From: JBFGFG01 sp041627475
GTDB taxonomy: Bacteria > Actinomycetota > Nitriliruptoria > Nitriliruptorales > Nitriliruptoraceae
Length of the DNA: 28,984 nt
Assembly (NCBI GenBank): GCA_041627475.1
Contig: JBFKQZ010000008.1
Span: 1-28,984, forward strand
Reading direction: 5' to 3'
The first letter of the stretch is position 1; each line of letters opens with the position of its first letter. Below are positions 1 to 6,653 of the stretch, one piece after another. The position numbers were made by a program, and so were the translations under genes. A model generated the notes under the pieces. The model was not told the origin of the DNA, did not search any database, and saw only the letters and a program-made list of their open reading frames with translations.

Positions 1-230
1 GACATCCCGAGGACCATGGGTGTCCGGGTCTGGGCGGGGACGACCGCGACGCCGAGCTCGAGGTCGGTGCTGACCGCGAGCGCCCCGAGCTGGGTGAACG
101 CGTCCGGTCCCTGGACCTCGGCCAGCCACGCGGCGCCGTAGCCACGGTCCTGGAGCTCGCGGGCCAGGTCGATGCCGTCCCGCGGGTCGATGCTGGGGAC
201 GGGGAGGCCCGAGAGCGCGAGCGTGGTCAT
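1..230 (-). CDS. Luciferase-like (LLM-class) F420-dependent oxidoreductase, N-terminal part only
   Basis: The reading frame starts with ATG at 230 and runs out of the window at base 1, so only about 76 N-terminal residues are present. The translation begins MTTLALSGLPVPSIDPRDG and continues with ARELQDRGYGAAWLAEVQG, then a DAFTQLGALA segment and a GVAVVPAQTRTP strand. This is the typical first third of bacterial luciferase-like TIM-barrel oxidoreductases, in which the early strand and the E(V)xGxDAF segment line the flavin/F420 pocket. In actinobacteria these usually use reduced F420. The substrate cannot be inferred. A minus-strand TAGCGT hexamer at 261-266 lies about 30 nt upstream of the start and may be its promoter. 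The family call is fairly firm; the cofactor is family knowledge, not seen directly. Confidence 0.7.
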   Translation of the reverse strand, partial: MTTLALSGLPVPSIDPRDGIDLARELQDRGYGAAWLAEVQGPDAFTQLGALAVSTDLELGVAVVPAQTRTPMVLGM

Positions 231-260
231 GCGGGGGTCCGTCCGTCGGCGTCGACCGGG

Positions 261-266
261 ACGCTA
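261..266 (-). promoter_or_regulatory. Candidate -10 element (TAGCGT) for the LLM oxidoreductase
   Basis: TAGCGT on the minus strand, 30 nt before the ATG at 230. It fits the TAnnnT pattern seen before many genes in this window. No TTGACA-like -35 partner is visible. Confidence 0.35.
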
Positions 267-388
267 GTGCCGCTCGTGGACTCGTGGTCCGGGGTGACCC
301 CGAGGCTCAACGGCGGGGCCTAGAGTGCCGATGCCCAGGACGGGGTCCCACCAGCGGACCGCCGCCTCGAAACCTCCGGAGGCAGATC

Positions 389-817
389 ATGGCCCGCGTG
401 CTCGTCTGTGACGACGACCCGGGCATCCGTGACCTGCTCGAGGTGACCGTCGCGCTGGAGCACGACGTGCGGAGCGCCGTGAACGGCCGCGACCTCCTCG
501 CGAAGATCGACGAGGACCCCTCGGTCGACGTCATCGTCTGCGACGTGATGATGCCGGAGATGGACGGCTTCGAGGCCCTGCGGCAGATCCGGGCCCGGCC
601 CGACGTGAGCGACGTCGTCATGATCATGCTGTCGGCACGTGTGGCGGACCACGATCTGGCCCAGGCCTACGCCGCGGGCGCCGACGCGTACGTGACGAAG
701 CCGTTCGAGACCGAGCACCTCCTCGCGGTCGTGCAGGACGTCGTCGAGGGCGCCGAGGCGGTCGACCGTGGCCTGCTCGGTCGGAGCCCCCGGCCGGAGC
801 CGTCGCTGCCGCGCTGA
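389..817 (+). CDS. Single-domain response regulator (CheY-like receiver)
   Basis: This 142-residue protein is essentially one receiver domain. The acidic pair DDD lies near residues 7-9, the phospho-acceptor Asp is in CDVMMPEMDGFEALRQIR near residue 52, the switch Ser/Thr position is in MLSARV, and the conserved Lys is in YVTKPFE. A short Arg/Pro-rich tail of about 15 residues follows, and there is no output domain. It should receive phosphate from a histidine kinase and act by protein contact. No kinase is encoded in the window, so the pathway is unknown. ATG at 389 is chosen because GGAGG at 378-382 sits 6 nt upstream; an in-frame GTG at 284 would add 35 residues outside the domain. A TAGAGT hexamer lies at 321-326. 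Confidence 0.88.
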   Translation: MARVLVCDDDPGIRDLLEVTVALEHDVRSAVNGRDLLAKIDEDPSVDVIVCDVMMPEMDGFEALRQIRARPDVSDVVMIMLSARVADHDLAQAYAAGADAYVTKPFETEHLLAVVQDVVEGAEAVDRGLLGRSPRPEPSLPR

Positions 818-834
818 GGGTCCCGTGGCCTCGG

Positions 835-840
835 TAGCAT
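835..840 (+). promoter_or_regulatory. Candidate -10 element (TAGCAT) for the cold-shock-like gene
   Basis: TAGCAT lies 32 nt upstream of the ATG at 873, just after the response regulator stop codon. No clear -35 is visible. Confidence 0.3.
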
Positions 841-872
841 CGCTGGCCGTCCGCACCCATGGAGCTCCCCGC

Positions 873-1082
873 ATGCCGCAGGGCACCGTCAAGCGCTACG
901 ACCACGACAGCCGCACGGCCGTGCTGCTCGACGACCAGCTCGTCCAGCTCGACGTCGATCGCGAGGCCATCGCCGCGTCGGGCGTCCTCGAGCTGCGGCT
1001 CGGGCAGCGGGTGCGCTTCGAGCTCGAGGAGGACGCCGACGGCGCCCCCCGTGTGACCAACCTGGCCATCGTCAGCATGTGA
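873..1082 (+). CDS. Small cold-shock-like (OB-fold) protein with degenerate RNA-binding motifs
   Basis: The 69-residue product opens with MPQGTVKRYDHDSRTAVLLDD and closes with LRLGQRVRFELEEDADG followed by APRVTNLAIV. This matches the beginning (GTVKWFN) and end (L..GQ.V.FE...G..A.NV) of CspA-type cold-shock domains, and the length is right for the family. However, the aromatic RNP1 and RNP2 segments (KGFGFI, VFVH) are replaced by SRTAVLL and VQLDVDRE. It may keep the five-stranded barrel but should not bind single-stranded nucleic acid in the usual way. ATG at 873 is chosen because the domain begins exactly there; GGAG at 861-864 is 8 nt upstream. The fold assignment is inferred from the ends of the domain only. 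Confidence 0.6.
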   Translation: MPQGTVKRYDHDSRTAVLLDDQLVQLDVDREAIAASGVLELRLGQRVRFELEEDADGAPRVTNLAIVSM

Positions 1083-1106
1083 CGAGGGCGGGCCTGCCTC
1101 GGGGGA

Positions 1107-1121
1107 CGGACCGCAGGTCCG
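1107..1121. terminator. Short hairpin between convergent genes
   Basis: CGGACC-GCA-GGTCCG is a perfect 6-bp stem with a 3-nt loop, placed between the stop of the cold-shock-like gene (1082) and the stop of the minus-strand gene (1128). It has no T-tract. It could act in both directions, but the stem is short for a GC-rich genome. Confidence 0.3.
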
Positions 1122-1127
1122 AGACCC

Positions 1128-1928
1128 TCAGGGCTCGAGCTGGTCCAGCACCACGGCGGTCCGCATGAGCAGGCCCTGCCCGTGGTCGGCGCCCTGGGCG
1201 TCCGACCACTCGCGGGTCTCCTCCAGCACCGTCCGGAGTCGCTCGATCACCTCGGGGGCAGCGCCCGCGTACATCGCCAGTGCCGCCGACGCGACCTTGT
1301 CCGGGTCGGCCTCGAGCAGCTCGCCGATGAGGCCGTCCTCGTCGGGCTCGTCGCGCCACGCCAGCGCGCAGGCGGCGAGGAACGGCTCGGAGGCGAAGTC
1401 CGCGTCGCAGTCGATGATGGCGAGGTGCATCAGGGCCTTGGCGGACAGCCGGTCCTCGTCGGCGATCTCGGCGACCAGCGGTGCCCAGTCCCCCAGCGCG
1501 TCGTCGGCGAACTTGGGTGCCCGCAGCTGGAGGTACTTGGCGCGGACGCCGCGGTCGACGTGCACCTCGAGGTCCGTCGGGACGTCGTCCTCGGCGAGCC
1601 AGGCCTGGAGCGGACGGGCCGCCTCCCAGTAGGCCGCCGGGTCGAGCTCGTCGCGCAGCGACGCGGGGGCGGCGAGGGCACGCTTCGGGTCGACCTCCCA
1701 GGTCACGTGGCCGGGGCCGTGGACCTCGGTCTGCGCGAGGGCGTGGCCCTCGTCCAGCCAGCCGCTCACGCGGCGGCCGTGGGCGAACTTGCCCCGGGCC
1801 GCCTCGTCGATCTCGGTGAGTCCACCCAGTGCGCTGGACAGCTCTCCCCGGGTCCGCAGGCCCTCCTCCTCGATGAGGGGGAGGCGGTGCGGCTGGGTGA
1901 GGTGGTGGACGAGGACTCGTTGCGCCAC
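1128..1928 (-). CDS. Unrecognised protein with possible ADP-ribosyltransferase-like N-terminus
   Basis: The product is a 266-residue soluble, acidic protein with no signal peptide or membrane segment. I cannot place it in a named family. The first 25 residues, VLVHHLTQPHRLPLIEEEGL, have the pattern H-x-T-(x)n-L-x-x-I-x-x-x-G-L that opens several ADP-ribosyltransferase-fold families such as DUF4433/DarT, and later segments such as WEVDPKRAL are compatible with such a fold. No catalytic Glu motif is obvious, so this is only a hint. The C-terminal half is helical. GTG at 1928 is chosen because AGGAG lies 7 nt upstream and the conserved-looking HHLT segment starts directly after it. A minus-strand TACGCT at 1960-1965 could be its -10. 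Confidence 0.6.
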   Translation of the reverse strand: MAQRVLVHHLTQPHRLPLIEEEGLRTRGELSSALGGLTEIDEAARGKFAHGRRVSGWLDEGHALAQTEVHGPGHVTWEVDPKRALAAPASLRDELDPAAYWEAARPLQAWLAEDDVPTDLEVHVDRGVRAKYLQLRAPKFADDALGDWAPLVAEIADEDRLSAKALMHLAIIDCDADFASEPFLAACALAWRDEPDEDGLIGELLEADPDKVASAALAMYAGAAPEVIERLRTVLEETREWSDAQGADHGQGLLMRTAVVLDQLEP

Positions 1929-1959
1929 GCGGGAGCTCCTGGCTGTGCTGCGGCGAGCG

Positions 1960-1965
1960 AGCGTA
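1960..1965 (-). promoter_or_regulatory. Candidate -10 element (TACGCT)
   Basis: The minus-strand TACGCT lies 31 nt upstream of the GTG at 1928, in the space between two minus-strand genes. It follows the TAnnnT pattern of other gene heads in this window. Confidence 0.35.
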
Positions 1966-1986
1966 CTGCCGACCGGCGAGTGCCCG

Positions 1987-2217
1987 TCAGCCCCGGTCGA
2001 GGGCCCGGTCCACGGTCGCGGCGAGCCGCCGGAGCTGGGCCCGGGCGCGCTCCAGGTCGCCCGTGGCGCCCTCGGCGATGGCCCCGAGGGTGTGCTGCCA
2101 GCGCTGGCGCTGCTCGTCACCGATCGCGGCGCTCTCGAGCCGGTCGGCGAGTTCGCGCAGCTCGGCCGCCAACGACAGCAGGGCGCCGGCGTCGACCAGC
2201 GACTCCTCGTCGGACAC
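1987..2217 (-). CDS. Small helical hypothetical protein
   Basis: The frame encodes a 76-residue protein that is almost entirely amphipathic helix. It has Leu/Ala-rich heptads (LLSLAAELRELADRLES, then GDLERARAQLRRLAATVDRAL), which suggests a coiled coil or helical hairpin. It has no Cys, signal peptide or recognised motif. A GTG at 2217 is preferred over the ATG at 2244 because GAGGAG at 2224-2230 (minus strand) has ideal spacing to it. It ends 58 nt before the unrecognised 266-residue gene on the same strand and is divergent from the GNAT gene. Reality rests on the ribosome-binding site and the acidic, Leu-rich composition; no homology is recognised. Confidence 0.5.
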   Translation of the reverse strand: MSDEESLVDAGALLSLAAELRELADRLESAAIGDEQRQRWQHTLGAIAEGATGDLERARAQLRRLAATVDRALDRG

Positions 2218-2270
2218 GTCCCCGCTCCTCGTGGTGGCGACCACGGCGGCCGCGCGGCACAGTGCGGCCC

Positions 2271-3377
2271 ATGGGCGAGACTACTGAGGACGGCGTGCCG
2301 GCCGACCGTGGCACGACCGACGCGACCGACCTCGACGCGGCGGTCGAGACGCACGTCGACGGCCTGGTCCGTGAGGGCAGCGATGCGAGCGCCCCGCAGT
2401 ACCGCCAGCCCCCGCCGCCGTACGCCGTGCGCCGCCCGGACGACGAGGACCTCGAACGGATCGCCGCGCTGTACGAACGGGCGGCACCGCTGGCGCTGGA
2501 CGGCTCGACCGGCCGTGGTGCGCTGCGCACCACCGCCGACCTCCGCCGCACGTGGGCGGCGCGCCGCAACGACGCCCTCGTCGTCGAGCTCGACGGTGCG
2601 CTCGCCGGCTACCTCGAGTTCCACGAGCAGCTCGACCCCTGGACACCGTGCGTCGAGACCTTCGCCGAGGGGCGGGTGGACCCGGCACACGGCGACCGCG
2701 GCATCGGCGCGTTCCTGCTCGGGCGCGCGCTCGACCGCGCCCACGACGTCGGCGACCACAACCCGCGCCTGCCGGTCGTGTTCCGCACGACGCTGGTCGA
2801 CCCGCACCCTGCGACGATCGCCTGGTTCACCGCGCGGGGGCTGCGCGAGGAACGGCACCTCCTGCAGCTGCGCATCGACCTCGACGGCGACCTGCCGGCG
2901 CCGGCCTGGCCCGCCGGGACCCGTGGCGTCCGCGCCGACCGTGTCGCCGTGGCGGAGATTCACTCGGCACTGGTCACGGCGTTCGCCGACCACCACCTCG
3001 GCGCGACCGACGACCTCGAGACCTGGGAGGAGCTCGCGGTCGAGCGCGGGCGGGTCCAGCTGCGGGCGTCGGTCGCAGCGCTGGACGCCGGCGACGACGT
3101 GGTCGGGGTCGCGCTCGGGCACGTGGGGGGCGACGGCGACCCGGGCCTCGGCGTGATCGTCGAGCTGGGGGTCGTGCCCGACCACCGCGGCGCGGGCCTC
3201 GCCACCGCCCTGCTCCGGCAGTGCTTCCGCCAGTTCGCCGACCTCGGGGTCGAGCGGGTCGGCCTCGAGGTCGACGACGTCACCCTCGACGGCGCCCTGC
3301 GGCTCTACCAGCGCGCCGGGATGGAGATCGTCCACCACACCGTCGTGCTGCGGCGGACCGTCTCAGACGGGCGGTAG
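2271..3377 (+). CDS. Tandem-GNAT N-acetyltransferase
   Basis: The 368-residue protein contains two GNAT folds. After about 45 disordered residues, the first domain carries an acetyl-CoA loop of the type AHGDRGIGAFLLGRAL near residue 140. The second has the classic motif VVPDHRGAGLATALLRQ near residues 303-319, followed by LEVDD and LYQRAGMEIVHH. Double-GNAT proteins in actinobacteria include mycothiol synthase (MshD) and aminoglycoside-type acetyltransferases, but I cannot assign a substrate. In MshD only the C-terminal domain is catalytically competent; here both phosphate-binding loops look intact. The ATG at 2271 has no good ribosome-binding site, so the true start may differ within the disordered leader. 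Its last 15 nt overlap the end of serB on the other strand. Confidence 0.75.
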   Translation: MGETTEDGVPADRGTTDATDLDAAVETHVDGLVREGSDASAPQYRQPPPPYAVRRPDDEDLERIAALYERAAPLALDGSTGRGALRTTADLRRTWAARRNDALVVELDGALAGYLEFHEQLDPWTPCVETFAEGRVDPAHGDRGIGAFLLGRALDRAHDVGDHNPRLPVVFRTTLVDPHPATIAWFTARGLREERHLLQLRIDLDGDLPAPAWPAGTRGVRADRVAVAEIHSALVTAFADHHLGATDDLETWEELAVERGRVQLRASVAALDAGDDVVGVALGHVGGDGDPGLGVIVELGVVPDHRGAGLATALLRQCFRQFADLGVERVGLEVDDVTLDGALRLYQRAGMEIVHHTVVLRRTVSDGR

Positions 3378-4586
3378 GCCCGGCACCTCGACCTCGTCGT
3401 GCACGACACCCGCGGCGGCGTCGGCCCGTTCGACCTCGTCCCGACGGATGCCGAGGAGGAAGAGGATCGCGTCCAGGTACGGGACGCTGACGCTCGTGTC
3501 GGCCACCTCGCGCACCACGGGCTTGGCGTTGAACGCGATGCCGAGCCCGGCGGCCGACAGCATCGCCAGGTCGTTCGCGCCGTCGCCGACGGCGACGCAC
3601 TGGCCGAGCGTGAGCCCCTCGGCCTCGGCGAGCTCGCGCAGCACCTCGCCCTTGCGCTCGCGGTCGACCACCGGCCCGACGGTGCGGCCCGTGAGGAGGC
3701 CGTCGGCGACCTCGAGCTCGTTGGCGACGGCGTGGTCGAGCCCGAGCTCGGCGGCGAGGTGGTCGGTCACCTGTGTGAACCCGCCGGACACGATCGCGAC
3801 CTTGAACCCGAGCCGCTTGAGCGTCCGCACGAACGTCCTCGCGCCCGGGGTCAGCCGCACCTTCTCACGGACCCGCTGGATCGCGGCCTCGTCGAGCCCC
3901 GCCAGCAGGGCCACCCGCTCGCGCAGCGACGCCTCGAAGTCGAGCTCGCCGGCCATGGCCCGTTCGGTGACGTCGCGGACCTGGTCGTGGCAGCCGGCCT
4001 CCTCGGCGAGCAGCTCGATGACCTCGTCCTGGATGAGCGTCGAGTCGACGTCGAGCAGCACCAGCCGCTTGACGCCGGCCTCGAGCCGTTCCGGCTGGAT
4101 GGCGATGTCGATCGCGTGCGCGGCGGCCGCGTCGACCAGCGCACTGCGCATCTCGTCGACGTCGGCATCGACGACGGTCAGCTCGTACGACACGACCGGG
4201 TAGCGCGACAGCCGGACGATGCGGTCGATGTTGCCGCCCCCGGTCGCGACGGCGCGGGCGACGCCGCCCAGTGCCGCCGCGGACAGCGTCGGACCGAGGA
4301 CGGTCACGACCGTCCGGGGCTTGGACGCGCGGGTCGAAGCGTCCTCGACGACCTCGAAGTCGACGTCGACGTCGCTCTCCCAGCCCCAGAACAGCAGGTC
4401 CTTGAGCACGCCCGTCGAACCGTTGACCCCGATCAGGATGTTCAGGGTCAGCCGTTCGCGGACGACGAGCTGCTCCATGTCGTGCACGGCGGCGCCACCA
4501 CGGTCGAGCACGGCCAGCAGGCCGGCGGTGATCCCCGGGTGGTCACGGCCGGTCACGTGGACCAGGACGGTGCTCGGGGCGGTCAC
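3363..4586 (-). CDS. serB: Phosphoserine phosphatase with N-terminal ACT domains
   Basis: SerB removes phosphate from O-phosphoserine in the last step of serine synthesis. The 407-residue protein has two regulatory ACT-type segments (about residues 5-80 and 90-165) and a HAD phosphatase domain. The nucleophile motif is DVDST at residues 179-183. The other HAD motifs are AIVSGGF, the RKGEVL lysine and VGDGANDLAML. The architecture matches mycobacterial SerB2, where the ACT domains sense serine. GTG at 4586 is chosen because GGAG lies 6 nt upstream and the ACT domain begins soon after; an upstream ATG would add 21 low-complexity residues. A minus-strand TACGCT at 4632-4637 may be its -10. tyrA ends 74 nt upstream on the same strand. 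The 3' end overlaps the convergent GNAT gene by 15 nt. Confidence 0.95.
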   Translation of the reverse strand: MTAPSTVLVHVTGRDHPGITAGLLAVLDRGGAAVHDMEQLVVRERLTLNILIGVNGSTGVLKDLLFWGWESDVDVDFEVVEDASTRASKPRTVVTVLGPTLSAAALGGVARAVATGGGNIDRIVRLSRYPVVSYELTVVDADVDEMRSALVDAAAAHAIDIAIQPERLEAGVKRLVLLDVDSTLIQDEVIELLAEEAGCHDQVRDVTERAMAGELDFEASLRERVALLAGLDEAAIQRVREKVRLTPGARTFVRTLKRLGFKVAIVSGGFTQVTDHLAAELGLDHAVANELEVADGLLTGRTVGPVVDRERKGEVLRELAEAEGLTLGQCVAVGDGANDLAMLSAAGLGIAFNAKPVVREVADTSVSVPYLDAILFLLGIRRDEVERADAAAGVVHDEVEVPGLPPV

Positions 4587-4631
4587 GGACGGCTCCAGCG
4601 GAGGGGACGGGCGACGGGCTGCGCCGCGGGC

Positions 4632-4637
4632 AGCGTA
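4632..4637 (-). promoter_or_regulatory. Candidate -10 element (TACGCT) for serB
   Basis: Minus-strand TACGCT, 45 nt upstream of the serB GTG, in the gap between tyrA and serB. It would allow serB transcription independent of pheA-tyrA. Confidence 0.3.
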
Positions 4638-4659
4638 GGACGACGGCACCCCGCCGCCG

Positions 4660-5643
4660 TCACAGCGGCGTCCACGTCACGGCCGAGCCGTCCGGTGTCC
4701 AGCCCGCGATGGCGAGCCCGGCCCGGGTGTGCAGCTCGAGCTCGTCGAGCACGTCGGCCGCCAGCGGCCCGGCCGGCAGGACGGTCGGTGCAGGGACCGT
4801 CGGGCGGGGACGCCCGACCTCCCGGTGCCCGCTGGCCAGCAGCGCCTCCAGCGCCTCTGCGCCGTCGGCGTCGCGCAGGACGTCCTCGAGCGCACCGAGG
4901 TCGGCCCGGACGTCCGCGACGAGGTCCGCGACCGCGGCCCGGTTGAGGTGGAGCACCTCCGACCAGAACGACGGCCGCGTCGCCGCCACGCGGGTGGCGT
5001 CGCGGAACGAGCCGCCGGCCAGGTGCTCGGTGCCGGCGTCGTCGACCTGTCGGAGGCGGCGGTAGGCGGTGTAGGCCAGCACGTGCGGCAGGTGGCTGAG
5101 CAGGGCCACCGTGCGGTCGTGCTCGTCCGGTCGCAGCACGACGGGCATCGCACGCATGCCGAGTGCGAGGTCGACCACGGCGGCCACGGCGTCACGCGGG
5201 TCCCCGGGTCGCGGGGTGACGATCCAGGGCGAGCCGTCGAACATGCCGCGCCGCGCCGCCCGGAAGCCACTGCGCTCGGTACCGGTCATCGGGTGGCCGC
5301 CGACGTGGACCACGTGCTCCAGGGCCAGCGCGTCGATGCCGAGGACGCCGCTGCCCTGCACCGAGGCGACCGTGGTCGCCAGGACCCGCGAGGTGCGGGC
5401 GTCGTCCACCTCGCGCAGGACGTGGGCCACCTGTCGTGCAGGGGTCGCGACCACGACGAGGTCCGCACCCTCGACGGCCGTCGCGACGTCGGCCACGACG
5501 GCGATGCCGGCAGCCGCGGCGGCCTCGCGCTGCGCCGGGTCCACGTCGGTGGCGACGAGCGGCCAGCCACGGGCGCGGGCGTCGAGCGCGACGGACCCCC
5601 CGATGAGGCCGAGGCCGACCACGGCGATCGTCCCGGTCTGCAT
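4660..5643 (-). CDS. tyrA: Prephenate dehydrogenase (TyrA family)
   Basis: TyrA oxidatively decarboxylates prephenate (or arogenate) on the way to tyrosine. The 327-residue protein starts with a Rossmann fold: GLGLIGGS at residues 10-17, followed by an acidic VATDVD that binds the NAD(P) ribose. The catalytic-region motif GGHPMTGTERSGF is present, with the conserved His-Pro and the Gly-rich turn, followed by the helical dimerisation domain containing LSHLPHVLAYTA and AGGSFRDATRVA. No ACT domain is fused. The start ATG overlaps the pheA stop (TGATG), so the two genes are translationally coupled. The acidic residue after the Rossmann strand suggests NAD rather than NADP, which is inference. Confidence 0.93.
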   Translation of the reverse strand: MQTGTIAVVGLGLIGGSVALDARARGWPLVATDVDPAQREAAAAAGIAVVADVATAVEGADLVVVATPARQVAHVLREVDDARTSRVLATTVASVQGSGVLGIDALALEHVVHVGGHPMTGTERSGFRAARRGMFDGSPWIVTPRPGDPRDAVAAVVDLALGMRAMPVVLRPDEHDRTVALLSHLPHVLAYTAYRRLRQVDDAGTEHLAGGSFRDATRVAATRPSFWSEVLHLNRAAVADLVADVRADLGALEDVLRDADGAEALEALLASGHREVGRPRPTVPAPTVLPAGPLAADVLDELELHTRAGLAIAGWTPDGSAVTWTPL

Positions 5644-6578
5644 CAGGTCGCCACGTTCGGACCGGGGCCGAGCAGGTCGGGCAGGGCGGACGGACGGTCG
5701 GCGACACGACCACGCAGCGGCCGCTGGTGGACCCGGCCCCAGCGCTGCTCGAGCGCCGGGTAGACGCCGAGCAGCTTGACGGTGGTCCGCTCCTCGAGGA
5801 GCTCGGTCAGGGCGGCGCGGAGGTCGGGGTCGTCGATGCCGCCGTCGCACTCGAGCACGAAGCCGTACTCGCCGAGCGCCCGGCTGAGCGGGCGTGACTC
5901 GATCCGCGACAGGTTGAGGTGGCGGACGGCGAACGGTGCCAGGAGCTCGTGGACGGCCCCCGGGCGGTTGCGACCCGGGACCGCGAAGAACAGCACCTTG
6001 CCGTTGTCGTGGTGCTCCGGCGCGCCGCGGCCGACGATCGCGAACGCGACGTGGTCGTCGTCGCCGTCGGTGAGGTCGTCGGGGAGCACCTCGAGACCCG
6101 CCGCCTCGGCGGCGGCCGGGGTCGCCAGCGCCGCCGTGGAGCGCTGCCCGCGCTCGGCCACCTGCTGGCACGCGAGGCTGGTGGACCCGACGCCCTCCAG
6201 CAGCTCGATGCCGAGGCGGCGCAGGTGTCCGGCGCACTGCGCCAGCGCGTGCGGGTGGCTGGCGACGGTCGTGATCTCGTCGACCGTCACGCCGGGCAGG
6301 ACCGCGAGGTGCAGTGTCGCGGCCACCTCGACCTTGCCGAGCACGAGGGCCTCGCTGATCTCGTGCACGAGGTGGTCGACGGTCTCGCGGACGCCGCCGA
6401 CGATGGCGTCCTCCAGCGGGACGACCGCCCAGCGGGCCTCGGCGCGCTCGACCGCGTCGAGCGCTGCGGTGATGGACGGCGTCGGGACCAGGTCGGGGTC
6501 GACGACGCCGCGCTCGGCGGCCTCACGGGCGGCCTGCTCGCTCAGCGAGCCGGCCGGGCCGAGGTACGCGGTCGCCAC
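5643..6578 (-). CDS. pheA: Prephenate dehydratase homologue with altered active site
   Basis: The product is a 311-residue monofunctional PheA-type protein with a dehydratase domain (about residues 1-185) and an ACT domain (about 195-270). The ACT domain keeps the phenylalanine-sensing ESRP motif at 227-230 and GEYGFVLECDG. The start motif is GPAGSLSEQAA, and SHPHALAQC and GSTS are kept. The catalytic motifs differ: the usual PIENS/T is PLEDA near residue 55, and the near-invariant TRF is replaced by VAF at 177-179. Activity is therefore doubtful. GTG at 6578 has GGAG 7 nt upstream. A minus-strand TACGCT at 6605-6610 is a likely -10, back to back with the dapC promoter. tyrA follows with overlapping stop and start. 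Confidence 0.85.
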   Translation of the reverse strand: MATAYLGPAGSLSEQAAREAAERGVVDPDLVPTPSITAALDAVERAEARWAVVPLEDAIVGGVRETVDHLVHEISEALVLGKVEVAATLHLAVLPGVTVDEITTVASHPHALAQCAGHLRRLGIELLEGVGSTSLACQQVAERGQRSTAALATPAAAEAAGLEVLPDDLTDGDDDHVAFAIVGRGAPEHHDNGKVLFFAVPGRNRPGAVHELLAPFAVRHLNLSRIESRPLSRALGEYGFVLECDGGIDDPDLRAALTELLEERTTVKLLGVYPALEQRWGRVHQRPLRGRVADRPSALPDLLGPGPNVAT

Positions 6579-6604
6579 GCGGTCACTCCGGGTCGGGTGG
6601 CCGG

Positions 6605-6610
6605 AGCGTA
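6605..6610 (-). promoter_or_regulatory. Candidate -10 element (TACGCT) for pheA-tyrA
   Basis: Minus-strand TACGCT, 26 nt upstream of the pheA GTG. It is only 12 nt from the divergent dapC -10 candidate, so the two promoters would compete for the same DNA. Confidence 0.4.
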
Positions 6611-6622
6611 GGACGCCGCCGA

Positions 6623-6628
6623 TAGCGT
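6623..6628 (+). promoter_or_regulatory. Candidate -10 element (TAGCGT) for the DapC-type aminotransferase
   Basis: TAGCGT lies 25 nt upstream of the GTG at 6654. AAGGAG at 6642-6647 follows at the proper distance, so a short leader is likely. Confidence 0.4.
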
Positions 6629-6653
6629 CGTGCCCAGGTCGAAGGAGACGCGT

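Noticed and set aside
3363..3377. 15-bp tail-to-tail overlap of the GNAT gene and serB
   Set aside because: Short convergent overlaps are common in compact genomes and need no special explanation.
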